Shown here in pieces: positions 34,190-43,476 of a stretch of 64,000 nt of DNA. Where the stretch lies: assembly GCF_020097835.1 (NCBI RefSeq), contig NZ_CP083666.1, forward strand, positions 1-64,000. Direction: 5' to 3'. A program made the translations under genes and the position numbers. Within the stretch, counting starts at the first letter, position 1, and the number at the start of each line of letters is the position of its first letter. The DNA is from Haloprofundus halobius (GTDB taxonomy: Archaea > Halobacteriota > Halobacteria > Halobacteriales > Haloferacaceae). The notes under the pieces are model-generated. The model did not search any database, was not told the origin of the DNA, and saw nothing but the letters and a program-made list of their open reading frames with translations.

Positions 34190-35002
34190 ATGGACCGAGA
34201 CCTCCTCGTCGCGCTCGTCGTTGGCGTCGTGCAGGGCGTCTTCGAGTGGCTCCCCATCTCCTCGGAGGGCAACATCGCGCTCGCGCTCACCGCCGTCGGG
34301 AGCGACCCGACGCAGGCCGTCCAGTTCGCGCTCTTTCTGCACGTCGGCACCGCCGTCTCCGCGACGGCGTACTACCGCGACGAACTCCGGGCGGTGCTCG
34401 CCGAGCTCCCGAAGTGGCGACCGAACGCGGCGTTCTCGGCGACACCGACGCTGTCGTTTCTCGGCGTCGCGACGCTCGCATCCGGCGTCGTCGGCGTCAG
34501 CGCCTATCTCCTGCTGGTCGAGGCGGCGTCGGCGCTGACCGGCGGACTGTTCGTCGCACTCGTCGGCGCGCTGCTCGTCGTCACCGGCGTTCTCCAGCGA
34601 GTCGCCTCGGGGTTCGAGTTCGCCGGGCGCGACGCGCCGGACCTCGTCGACGCCGTGCTCGTCGGCGTGCTGCAGGGACTGGCCATCCTGCCGGGCGTCT
34701 CCCGGTCGGGCGTCACCGCGAGCGCGCTGCTGTTTCGCGGCCACGACGGTCCCGAGTCGTTTCGGCTCTCGTTTCTGCTCTCGATTCCGGCGGCGCTCGG
34801 CGGCGGTCTCATCGCCGTACTGCAAGACGGATTGGCCGACGTGACGCTCGCAGAAGCGGGCGTCGCACTCCTCGCGGCCGCCGTCGTCGGCTACCTCTCA
34901 ATCGACGCGCTGATGCGGGTCGTCCGACACGTCTCCTTCTGGGCGGTCTGCGTCGGACTCGGCGCGCTCGCGCTCGTCGGCGGTGTCGTCGTTTCGCTCT
35001 GA
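34190..35002 (+). CDS. uppP: UppP/BacA-type lipid-carrier diphosphatase
   Basis: 270 residues, eight hydrophobic segments. Family motifs: EWLPISSEGN (about residues 21-30) and PGVSRSGVTAS (about 164). In bacteria this recycles undecaprenyl diphosphate; in haloarchaea the carrier is a dolichol phosphate, so a role in recycling the glycan lipid is inferred. It precedes the sugar nucleotide genes. Confidence 0.9.
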   Translation: MDRDLLVALVVGVVQGVFEWLPISSEGNIALALTAVGSDPTQAVQFALFLHVGTAVSATAYYRDELRAVLAELPKWRPNAAFSATPTLSFLGVATLASGVVGVSAYLLLVEAASALTGGLFVALVGALLVVTGVLQRVASGFEFAGRDAPDLVDAVLVGVLQGLAILPGVSRSGVTASALLFRGHDGPESFRLSFLLSIPAALGGGLIAVLQDGLADVTLAEAGVALLAAAVVGYLSIDALMRVVRHVSFWAVCVGLGALALVGGVVVSL

Positions 35003-35134
35003 GCGCCGTGTCGGGTCGCCTTCTCGGTCGTTCGATGCAGCACACGAAAGCCCGCTGTCTCGCTCCTCCGTGGGTAAGATTCGCATATCCGGAGTCGGAA
35101 TTCATATCTTGCTGGTCGGTGTGCGTGGGAGTAT

Positions 35135-36319
35135 ATGCAAACGCTCGTGCTCGCCGCCGGGCAGGGGACGCGGATGCGCCCCCTCACGGAGAGCCGTCCA
35201 AAGCCCATGTTGCCGGTCGCGGACCGACCGCTCGTCGCCCACACCGCCGACGCCGCCGTCGCGGCCGGAGCGTCCAAACTCGTCCTCATCGTCGGCTACG
35301 AGGCCGACGAGGTCCGAGAGTACTTCGGCGCGGAGTACGCCGGCGTCCCCGTCGAGTTCGCCGTTCAGGAGGAACAGCGCGGGACCGCCGACGCGGTGCG
35401 CGCCGGTGCCGAGTATCTCGACCCCGGTCCGTTCGCCGTCCTCAACGGCGACGCGCTGTACGACCACCCCTCACTCGAAGCGCTGTACGACGACGGCCCC
35501 GCCGTCGGCTCCTACCGCGTCGACAACCCCAGCGAGTACGGCGTCCTCGACATCCGCGACGGCAACGTCCGCGGCGTCATCGAGAAACCCGAGAACCCGC
35601 CGTCTGACCGCATCAACACCGGTGCGTACAGCTTCCCCGCCGAGGCGCAGAACTGGCTCGACGTCGAGACCAGCGAGCGGGGCGAACTCGAACTGACTGA
35701 CGTACTGGCCCGCGCCTGCGAGGAGAGCGACGTCACCGACGTCCCCTTCGACCGATGGCTCGACGTCGGTCGGCCGTGGGAACTGCTCGCGGCCAACGAG
35801 TGGAAGGTCGACGAACTCGAACGGGATATCCGCGGCGAAGTCCACGGCGGGGCGGACCTCCGCGGCGACGTCGTCGTCGAGGAGGGCGCGGAAGTCGACG
35901 CGGGCGTCGTTATCGAAGGCCCGGCGCTGATTCGCTCGGGCGCGTCCGTCGGCCCGAACGCCTACGTCCGCGGCGCGACTGTCGTCGGCGAGGACGCGAA
36001 AGTCGGCCACGCCGTCGAGGTGAAAAACAGCGTCTTGATGGAGGGCGCGACGGTCGGCCACCTCTCCTACGTCGGCGACAGCGTGCTCGGTCGCGACGTG
36101 AACTTCGGTGCCGGAACCAAGGTGGCGAACCTCCGCCACGACGGCGCGGACGTCAAACTCACCGTCAAGGGCGAGCGCGTCTCCACGGGTCGCCGGAAAC
36201 TCGGTGTCATCTGCGGCGACGAGGTGAAGACGGGAATCAACGCCAGTCTCAACTCGGGCGTCGTCCTCTCGGAGGGCGCGGCGACGAAACCGGGCGAGTC
36301 GGTCACGCGCGACCGATAA
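35135..36319 (+). CDS. glmU: Bifunctional sugar-1-phosphate nucleotidylyltransferase/acetyltransferase (GlmU-like 1)
   Basis: 394 residues. N-terminal nucleotidyltransferase (LAAGQGTRMRPLT, RPKPMLPVADRPL, LNGDALYD) and C-terminal left-handed beta-helix with hexapeptide repeats (about 240-380), which ends in the typical KTGINASLNSGVVLSEGA. It probably makes UDP-GlcNAc from GlcN-1-P. A similar protein lies directly downstream. ATG at 35135 follows an AT-rich region (TTCATATCTTG) acting as promoter. Confidence 0.9.
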   Translation: MQTLVLAAGQGTRMRPLTESRPKPMLPVADRPLVAHTADAAVAAGASKLVLIVGYEADEVREYFGAEYAGVPVEFAVQEEQRGTADAVRAGAEYLDPGPFAVLNGDALYDHPSLEALYDDGPAVGSYRVDNPSEYGVLDIRDGNVRGVIEKPENPPSDRINTGAYSFPAEAQNWLDVETSERGELELTDVLARACEESDVTDVPFDRWLDVGRPWELLAANEWKVDELERDIRGEVHGGADLRGDVVVEEGAEVDAGVVIEGPALIRSGASVGPNAYVRGATVVGEDAKVGHAVEVKNSVLMEGATVGHLSYVGDSVLGRDVNFGAGTKVANLRHDGADVKLTVKGERVSTGRRKLGVICGDEVKTGINASLNSGVVLSEGAATKPGESVTRDR

Positions 36320-36451
36320 CGTAGCGGCCAGACGACGCGACCCGACCGGGCGAAACGCGTCTGACGGACGGCGCGCTGTTCTCGCGTTCGTTACAGTCCG
36401 GCTATCCGAGGGAAAGCAAAGTTCATCCCGCTCGTTGCGGACGCCTCTTAC

Positions 36452-37702
36452 ATGTCTATTCAGTCGGCAGTCGTGCTCGCGGCGGGGGAGGGGCGACGTC
36501 TCCGGCCGCTGACGAGAAACCGCCCGAAGCCGATGCTCCCGGCGGCGACCCGGCCCATCATCGAGCACGTCTTCGACGCGCTGTTGTCGGCGGGCGTCAC
36601 CGACCTGCACGTCGTCGTCGGCTACAAGCGAGAGCGAGTGCAGAACCACGTCGGCCCGCTCTACGAGGGCGTTCCGGTCTCCTACCACGTTCAGGAGAAG
36701 CAACTGGGCAGCGGGCACGCGCTGTCGCAGGCGGCCGAGGCGGTCGGCGATGAGTTCCTCGTCGTCAACGGCGACCAGGTGGTCGCGCCGCAGTTAGTCC
36801 AGGACGTCGTCGACGCCCACGACGGATACAGCACGCACGAGGACGTCACGGCGACGCTCTGCGTCGTCGAGAGCGAGCGCGCGTCCAGATACGGCTCGGT
36901 CAAACTCGACGGTGACCGGGTGGTCGAACTCGTCGAACAGCCGAGAGAGGGGCGCTACCGTCTCGTCAACGCGGGCGTCTACGCGTTCACGTCGGCGATA
37001 TTCGATACCCTCGCGGAGACCCCGCCCGTCGACGGAACGACGGCGCTGCCCGACGCTATCGCCCGCCTCGTCGACAGCGACGCGGCCGTCCGCGGCGTCC
37101 AGTCGTCGGGCTACTGGACCGACGCGACGTACCCGTGGGACCTGCTCGCGGCGACTCGCCGCCTGTTGGCCGACGGGGCGAACGTCCTCCGGCCGTCGGC
37201 GGCCGACGGCACGACGGCGGACGCGGGCGTGCGGCGCTACGGTGACGGGGTCTGGGTCGCCTCCGGCGCGCGGGTCCACGAGAGCGCGACGCTGCAAGCG
37301 CCCGTCGTCGTCGCCGCCGACTGCGAGGTCGGCCCCGGCGCGGTCGTCGGCCCGAACGTCGCCGTCGGCCAGAACGCCACCGTCGAGTCCAACGCCGTCG
37401 TCGTCGACTCCATCGTCGACGAAGACAGCCGCGTCGGGCCGAACTCGACGCTCGTCGACTGCGTCACCGGGCAGGCCGTCTGGGTCGGCCCCGCCTGCGT
37501 CGTTAGTGGCGGTCCCGGCGACGTCCGGGTCGACGCCGAGATTCATGAGGGGAAGCGACTCGGCGCGGTGCTGGCCGACCGCGTCCACGCCGAGGGCGAC
37601 GTGAGCTTCTCGCCGGGGACGCTCGTCGGGTCGAACACGATGCTTCGGACGGGGACCACCGCCTCAGGTGTCGTCGAACCGGGTTCGGAGGTAGTGCGCT
37701 GA
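36452..37702 (+). CDS. Bifunctional sugar nucleotidyltransferase/acetyltransferase (GlmU-like 2)
   Basis: 416 residues with the same two-domain layout as its neighbour (LAAGEGRRLRPLT, RPKPMLPAATRP, VVNGDQVV) but diverged, especially in the beta-helix, which has a less regular C-terminus (NTMLRTGTTASGVVEPG). It overlaps glmS by one base, so these two are coupled. It may be the real GlmU partner of GlmS while the first acts on another sugar; sequence alone does not decide. Confidence 0.88.
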   Translation: MSIQSAVVLAAGEGRRLRPLTRNRPKPMLPAATRPIIEHVFDALLSAGVTDLHVVVGYKRERVQNHVGPLYEGVPVSYHVQEKQLGSGHALSQAAEAVGDEFLVVNGDQVVAPQLVQDVVDAHDGYSTHEDVTATLCVVESERASRYGSVKLDGDRVVELVEQPREGRYRLVNAGVYAFTSAIFDTLAETPPVDGTTALPDAIARLVDSDAAVRGVQSSGYWTDATYPWDLLAATRRLLADGANVLRPSAADGTTADAGVRRYGDGVWVASGARVHESATLQAPVVVAADCEVGPGAVVGPNVAVGQNATVESNAVVVDSIVDEDSRVGPNSTLVDCVTGQAVWVGPACVVSGGPGDVRVDAEIHEGKRLGAVLADRVHAEGDVSFSPGTLVGSNTMLRTGTTASGVVEPGSEVVR

Positions 37703-39510
37703 TGTGCGGCATCATCGGCTGTGTCGGCCGCGGCGACGAGACGCTCGACGTGTTGGTCGAGGGGCTGTCGAAACTGGAGTACCGCGGCTACGACTCGGCG
37801 GGCGTCGCGCTCTCGGACGGCGACATCGACGTCGACGTCGTCAAGCGGGCGGGCGAACTCGACGCGCTCCGCGAGGCGCTCTCGAAGCGCTCGATCAGCG
37901 GCCACGTCGGCATCGGTCACACCCGCTGGAGCACTCACGGGCCGCCGACCGACGAGAACGCTCACCCCCACACCGACTGCACCGGCGGCGTCGCCGTCGT
38001 CCACAACGGCATCATCGAGAACTACGACGAACTCCGCGACGAGTTGGAGGCCGAGGGTCACGAGTTCAGAAGCGACACCGACACGGAAGTCGTTCCGCAC
38101 CTCGTCGAGGCGGGAATCGCCGCCGGCGAGTCGCCGGAGCTGGCGTTTCGTGCGGCCGTCGAGCGACTCTCGGGGAGCTTCGCGCTCGTCTGCGTCGTCG
38201 CGGGCGAGGACGCCGTGTTCGCCGTCCGTCAGGACTCGCCACTGGTGGTCGGCGTCGACGACGGCAGCTACTACTTCGGTAGTGACGTGCCCGCGTTCCT
38301 GGCGCACACAGACCGCGTCGTCTACCTCGACGACGGGGAGTTCGCGACGCTGCGGCCCTCGGGGTGGACGGTTCGCGACGAGACGGCCGCCCGCGTCGAG
38401 AAATCCGTCGAAACCGTCGACTGGAGCGTCGAAGACACCGGCAAGAGCGGCTACGACCACTACATGCTCAAAGAGATACACGAGCAACCGCGGGCGCTGC
38501 GACAGTGTCTCTCCGGGCGCGTCGACGAGCGCCGCGGCGAGGTGACACTGCCGGAACTCGACAGCTTGGAGACGCCCGAGAGCGTCCACCTCGTCGCCTG
38601 CGGCACCTCCTACCACGCGGCGCTCTACGGAGTGCAGTTGTTCCACTCGCTGGGCATCCCGGCGCAGGCGTTCCTCGCAAGCGAGTACGCGACTGGCGTC
38701 CCACCGCTTTCGGACTCGCTCGTCATCGGCATCACCCAGAGCGGCGAGACGGCTGACACGCTGTCGGCGTTGCGGGAGGCGCGCGCCCGCGGGGCGCAGA
38801 CGCTCGCGGTGACGAACGTCGTCGGCAGCACCGCCGCCCGCGAGTGCGACTACGCGCTCTACATCCGCGCCGGCCCCGAGATCGGCGTCGCGGCGACGAA
38901 GACGTTCTCCTCGCAGTTGGTGTCGCTCAACTTGCTCGTGGAGTATCTCGCGGGCGACCGCCGCTCCAGCGAGGAGCGCCGCGAGGTGTTGCAGACGCTG
39001 CGCGACCTCCCGGGACGGATCCAGCAGGTGCTCGACGAGTCGACGGCCGAGGAGATCGCAGACGAGTATCTCGGCGGCGACGGCTACTTCTTCATCGGTC
39101 GGGGGTTGAACTACCCGGTCGCGCTGGAGGGGGCGCTGAAGTTCAAGGAGATCACGTACGAACACGCCGAGGGGTTCGCCGCGGGCGAGTTGAAACACGG
39201 GACGCTGGCGCTCGTCACCGAGCAAACACCGGTGTTCGCCGTCGTCACCGGCGAGGACGTCCCCGCCCAGAAGACGCTCGGCAACGTTCGCGAGGTCGAA
39301 TCCCGCGGCGCGCCCGTCATCGCCGTCACCGACGACGACCAACTGGAGCGCTACGCCGACGCGTCGCTGCGTGTTCCCTCGGGGTCGGCGCGCGTCGCAC
39401 CGGTGCTCGTGAACGTCCAGTTGCAGTTGGTCGCCTACTGGGTGGCGAACGCGCTCGGACGGTCGATAGACAAACCGCGGAACCTCGCGAAGAGCGTGAC
39501 TGTGGAGTGA
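37702..39510 (+). CDS. glmS: Glutamine-fructose-6-phosphate aminotransferase (isomerizing)
   Basis: Makes glucosamine-6-phosphate, the first step to UDP-GlcNAc. 602 residues. N-terminal glutaminase with Cys2 (MCGIIGCVG) and THGPPTDENAHPH. Two SIS domains follow (CGTSYHAALYG, TQSGETADTL, ATKTFSSQL), ending in DKPRNLAKSVTVE with the conserved C-terminal Lys. The substrate fructose-6-P is provided by pgi at 8-9 kb. No riboswitch/ribozyme precedes it; the gene overlaps its upstream neighbour by one base. Confidence 0.97.
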   Translation: MCGIIGCVGRGDETLDVLVEGLSKLEYRGYDSAGVALSDGDIDVDVVKRAGELDALREALSKRSISGHVGIGHTRWSTHGPPTDENAHPHTDCTGGVAVVHNGIIENYDELRDELEAEGHEFRSDTDTEVVPHLVEAGIAAGESPELAFRAAVERLSGSFALVCVVAGEDAVFAVRQDSPLVVGVDDGSYYFGSDVPAFLAHTDRVVYLDDGEFATLRPSGWTVRDETAARVEKSVETVDWSVEDTGKSGYDHYMLKEIHEQPRALRQCLSGRVDERRGEVTLPELDSLETPESVHLVACGTSYHAALYGVQLFHSLGIPAQAFLASEYATGVPPLSDSLVIGITQSGETADTLSALREARARGAQTLAVTNVVGSTAARECDYALYIRAGPEIGVAATKTFSSQLVSLNLLVEYLAGDRRSSEERREVLQTLRDLPGRIQQVLDESTAEEIADEYLGGDGYFFIGRGLNYPVALEGALKFKEITYEHAEGFAAGELKHGTLALVTEQTPVFAVVTGEDVPAQKTLGNVREVESRGAPVIAVTDDDQLERYADASLRVPSGSARVAPVLVNVQLQLVAYWVANALGRSIDKPRNLAKSVTVE

Positions 39511-39594
39511 GGGCCGTCGAACCGTTCGTCGGTCGAACGAGTCTCTCTCTCTCTCTCGGCACGAGGCCGACCCGCCGCCGTCACTCGCCGTCGA

Positions 39595-39840
39595 CTAGTA
39601 GGGCGGGTCGTCGCCCTCGACGTTGTCGCGCAACGCAGGGTCCTGCTGTTCCTCGACTTTCTGGTTGAACAACCCGTCGTCCAACTCCTGGCCCGGTTCG
39701 TCCGTCGTATCGTACGTCGAAACGCCCATCGATAGCAGTTCCTCCATCGCCTTCTGTCGATTCAGGAACTCGCCCTGTTCGACGAGACGGTCGATACGGT
39801 CGGACAGGTCGTCCGGGAGCGTCACCTCGATTCTGGACAT
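39595..39840 (-). CDS. CopG-like ribbon-helix-helix regulator
   Basis: 81 residues: MSRIEVTLPDDLSDRIDRLV then FLNRQKAMEELLSMG is an RHH fold, followed by an acidic tail (LDDGLFNQKVEEQQDP). Convergent with glmS. No toxin gene adjoins, so it is a free-standing regulator. Confidence 0.85.
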   Translation of the reverse strand: MSRIEVTLPDDLSDRIDRLVEQGEFLNRQKAMEELLSMGVSTYDTTDEPGQELDDGLFNQKVEEQQDPALRDNVEGDDPPY

Positions 39841-39965
39841 ACTCGACCGGTCGACGTTCGCCCGGATAAAACTGGGTATCGAGGAGGTGCTCTCCTCTAC
39901 ACCTTACGTTACGAGCCCCTCGAACACACGTCGCCGTCGAAACGCCTTCGACTACTTCGAGTGGG

Positions 39966-41591
39966 TCATCTCTCGTCTCCCTCCCGCAGATCCAGCCGGC
40001 GAATCTTCCCCGTCGACGTCGTCGGCAACTCGTCGGCGAACTCGATGTATCGGGGGTACTCGTACGCCGCGAGGCGCTCGCGGACCAGTTTCTCGATCTC
40101 CTCTCGGAGTTTCTCCTCGTCGGTCGTCTCTCCCGTGGGTTGGACGAACGCCTTGATGGCTTCGCCACGGGTGTCGTCGGGGACGCCGACGACGCCCGCC
40201 TGCTCGACGGCCGGGTGCTGGAGGATGGCTTTCTCGACCTCCATGGGGCCGACCCGATAGCCGCTGGTGAGGATGACGTCGTCGGCGCGCGAGACGAACC
40301 AGAGATATCCCTCTCCGTCCTGTGTGACGATGTCGTCGGTCAGGAACCACCCGCCGTCGAGTTTTTTCGCCGCCGTCTTCTCGGGCAAGCCCCAGTACTC
40401 GTCGAAGAAGAGACGCTCGTCGGCGGGCCGGACGGCCAGTTCGCCGGGTTCGCCCGTCGGGAGTCGCTCGCGGGTCTCCTGGTCGACGACGGCCACGTCG
40501 TAGCCCGGCAGCGGTTTCCCCATGCTGCCGGGCTGTGCCTCGAACCAGTTCGAGCTGTTGCCGACGACGAGGTTGAGCTCCGTCTGCCCGTAGAACTCGT
40601 TCACCGGCACGTCGTCGAACGTCTCGTCGACCCATTCGAGAATCTCCGGCGTGAGCGGTTCGCCGACCGCCGCGAGCGTCTCCACCGAGAGGTCGTATCG
40701 CTCGGTGGGGTCGCCGACGGTCATCAGCATCCGCAGCGCCGTCGGCGGCATGAACGCCTTCGTGACGCCGTGGCGAGCCATTAGGCCGAACACGTCGTCC
40801 GGGTCGAAGCCGTCGCGCGGCCAGCCGACGATGGTACAGCCGTGATGCAGCGCCGCGAACAGCGTGCCGCCGAGCGCCGCCCCCCAGGCCCAGTCGGCCG
40901 GCGTCCACAGCGTCGCGTCGTGAAGCCCCTGGTCGAAGTAGTTGTAGGCGGCCGCGGCGCGGCCGAGCCACAGCGCGTGGCTGTGGAGGACGCCCTTCGG
41001 CGGGCCGGTGCTTCCGCTCGTGTACATGATGGCGCTCGGCGTCTCCGGCGTCGAGTCGTAGGCGTCGATGCCGGTGTCGTGGTCGGCGACGAGTCGGTCG
41101 AAGGCGTGCGCGTCGCCGTGGACCTCAGTACCGAGTTCGACGACGTGTTCGAGGTCGGGACACGCGTCGCGAATCTCGTCGATTTCGTCGCGGACCGCGG
41201 GGTCGACGACGACGGCTCTGGCACCGCTGTCGACGAGGCGGTATTCGAGGGCGTCCGGCCCGAAGAGGACGGTCAGCGGTACTGACACCGCCCCGAGCTT
41301 CCAGTTCGCGAGATGCGTGATCGGGTTCTCGGGCTTCTGCGGGACGACGACGCCGACGCGGTCGCCCGCCTCGATACCCAACTCCGCGAACGCGGCGGCG
41401 AGGCGATCCGAGCGGTCGTCGAGGTCGCGAAACGTGTACGTCTCCGACGGCCCGTCGGGGTTCTCGTAGCGGAGCGCGACGCGCTCTGTGTCGTCGTGTT
41501 TCCGGAGGAAGTCCGTCGCCGGGTTGTACCGGTCCGGGAGGTTCCACGCGAACTCCCGCCGCGCCTGCTCGTAGCTCTCGTACCGTGGCAT
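39966..41591 (-). CDS. AMP-forming acyl-CoA synthetase
   Basis: 541 residues of the ANL superfamily. Motifs: AIMYTSGSTGPPKGVLH (P-loop, about 195), NEFYGQTELN, YDVAVVDQE, GWFLTDDI, SGYRVGPMEVE, and the C-terminal Lys in STGKIRRLDL. Activates a medium-chain or branched acid to its CoA ester. Start placed at the ATG of 41591 (MPRYESYEQARREF). Confidence 0.92.
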   Translation of the reverse strand: MPRYESYEQARREFAWNLPDRYNPATDFLRKHDDTERVALRYENPDGPSETYTFRDLDDRSDRLAAAFAELGIEAGDRVGVVVPQKPENPITHLANWKLGAVSVPLTVLFGPDALEYRLVDSGARAVVVDPAVRDEIDEIRDACPDLEHVVELGTEVHGDAHAFDRLVADHDTGIDAYDSTPETPSAIMYTSGSTGPPKGVLHSHALWLGRAAAAYNYFDQGLHDATLWTPADWAWGAALGGTLFAALHHGCTIVGWPRDGFDPDDVFGLMARHGVTKAFMPPTALRMLMTVGDPTERYDLSVETLAAVGEPLTPEILEWVDETFDDVPVNEFYGQTELNLVVGNSSNWFEAQPGSMGKPLPGYDVAVVDQETRERLPTGEPGELAVRPADERLFFDEYWGLPEKTAAKKLDGGWFLTDDIVTQDGEGYLWFVSRADDVILTSGYRVGPMEVEKAILQHPAVEQAGVVGVPDDTRGEAIKAFVQPTGETTDEEKLREEIEKLVRERLAAYEYPRYIEFADELPTTSTGKIRRLDLREGDER

Positions 41592-41900
41592 GATTTGCCA
41601 AACCATACCGGAACTCGGTGGTTGCGAACTTGAGTGTTCGCGAGGAGGTGACTTCGCTCGGTGGCTGTCCGAAAGAGACAGAATATCTCGGCTCTGTCGA
41701 ACCCCGATCGGTGAGGGTCTGACGAGGCCGTATCGAGTACAGCACGTCCTTCACAGAGATCCCTTCGGGTCGAGTCCGCCAGATGAGTCACTATATCCGG
41801 CTTTTAGGTAAATTATTGTATCCGTAGTTAGAGTACTCGATATTGCGTATTCAACAATATAAGCGGAAGTGATTTGGTGGTGGAGCCGAATGGAGACCGT

Positions 41901-42356
41901 ATGGCCTCCAGTCTCTTCGACAAAATGTTCGTACCGATCGCTGGTCCAGGCGACGCAGCGAACACGGCCCGGGTCATCTATCAGTTCGCCTACGAGGATT
42001 CGGCGGTGATCGTGGTTCACGTCGTCGAGAAAGGCGAAGGCGTACCCGACAAGGCATCCGTCGAGCAGCGTCGAGAGTTCGCTGAGGAGGCATATCTGTC
42101 CTTTTTTGAAATGTTTCCGAGTGACGGCCCCACGCTTCAGTACCGCACGTTATACGGGCGGAACGTCGCAATAACGATCCAGCAGGCCGCCGAAGAGGAA
42201 AACGCGACCGTAATCGCGTTCGTCCCACGCGTCGGGAGCCGTTGGCTCAAGTTCATTACCGGAGATGTTACAACTGAACTCATCAAACGAAGCAGTATCC
42301 CGGTGATTGCACTTCCGAAAGAACAGAAACGGATCGTGTTCACCCACGATACATAA
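41901..42356 (+). CDS. Divergent UspA-like protein
   Basis: 151 residues from ATG 41901 (MASSLFDKMFVPIAGPGDAA). Usp fold with VPRVGSRWLKFITGDVTTELI near the C-terminus in place of the usual GxxG(9x)GS ATP motif, so nucleotide binding may be altered. An upstream TTG (41874) is in frame but poorer. An AT-rich promoter region (41800-41870) precedes it. Confidence 0.85.
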   Translation: MASSLFDKMFVPIAGPGDAANTARVIYQFAYEDSAVIVVHVVEKGEGVPDKASVEQRREFAEEAYLSFFEMFPSDGPTLQYRTLYGRNVAITIQQAAEEENATVIAFVPRVGSRWLKFITGDVTTELIKRSSIPVIALPKEQKRIVFTHDT

Positions 42357-42380
42357 CGACTCTACACCACTACATCCGTG

Positions 42381-43391
42381 TTAGTGCCGACTCTGGCTGG
42401 AGTCTGTGCCATTCGCTCTCGACGCGGTCGTTTCGCTGGTCGTGGTCTCCTCGGGAACCCAGAGGTACGTCCAGTAGAGCGTCCCCTCGTACTGCACGAG
42501 GTACGTTCCGCCCACCTGCGTCTCGATCTGCTCGGGTTCCTCGTCGAGCGGGCGAACGCGACTCCGCGCGCGGAACTGCTCTGTCACCGACATAAAGGTG
42601 TCAGCGGGCGTCTCGTCCGGTCCGACGACGTACTGTCCGTCATCGGTCGCCGCCTCCACGACGTCGCGTTCGGCGTCCGTGAGGTCCGACAACTCGAACG
42701 CGAACCGCTCGCGCATCTCACGACCGTATTCGATGGCCGGCCGAGTGTCCGTACTGCGGTATTCGTACGTGTTCAGCGTCGTCTCGTAGCTGTCGTTCAC
42801 CTCCCACTCGGCTTCCGCGCCGTCGTCCCAGACGATGTAGGAGTACTCGGAGTCGGGAACCAACACCGACGCGTCGCGTTCGGCGTCCGTGTACAGAAAC
42901 CCCGTTCCGATGCCGACCGGGTCGCCGTCGTCCAGTCCGCGCTCGGCGAACTGCCGCCGGTCGGTCTCCGGGAGGTCGGCGAAGTGAATCGCTTCGAATT
43001 CGACGACTTCGTCCGTGACGACGTCTATGATCACGGAGTAGTGTGTGGCTGGCGTCTCTGCTGTCACCTCGTACGAGAGCCGATACACCGTCCCGTCGTA
43101 AGCGATCGACTGATTTTCGGGCAGCGGTTCCCGAGTCGCCTCCGTCGCGGCCGTCTCGGAGCCGTTTCGGAGGCCGTCGAGGAGACTCGCCTCCGGGTCG
43201 CCTCCCGGCGAGTCGGAGATGCTGTAGAGCACCTTCGAGGGAAGCTCTTCGGTCGTCACGGGCTGCATTCGGAGTTGGGCTGTCGGCGCTCGCGCACCTA
43301 GTGTGGAACCCGACGAGACTTCGTTCGTACACCCGGCCAGTGTGACTGTGAGCAGCGAGCCAGCGGCGGAGAGGAGGGCACGGCGACGCAT
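42381..43391 (-). CDS. Secreted lipoprotein, unknown
   Basis: 336 residues. MRRRALLSAAGSLLTVTLAGC is a twin-arginine-like signal with lipobox (LAGC), so it should be anchored outside the membrane by the Cys. The rest is acidic beta-rich sequence without a recognised domain. Ends in a Ser/Thr-rich tail. Convergent with the Usp-like gene. Confidence 0.8.
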   Translation of the reverse strand: MRRRALLSAAGSLLTVTLAGCTNEVSSGSTLGARAPTAQLRMQPVTTEELPSKVLYSISDSPGGDPEASLLDGLRNGSETAATEATREPLPENQSIAYDGTVYRLSYEVTAETPATHYSVIIDVVTDEVVEFEAIHFADLPETDRRQFAERGLDDGDPVGIGTGFLYTDAERDASVLVPDSEYSYIVWDDGAEAEWEVNDSYETTLNTYEYRSTDTRPAIEYGREMRERFAFELSDLTDAERDVVEAATDDGQYVVGPDETPADTFMSVTEQFRARSRVRPLDEEPEQIETQVGGTYLVQYEGTLYWTYLWVPEETTTSETTASRANGTDSSQSRH

Positions 43392-43476
43392 ACTCCCCCG
43401 ATACTGTCAGAATGAGATAAGCTTTGGGTAGCGGAGGTTTGTCACGGCAGAATTCAGCAGCGACCGGATTCCGGGG

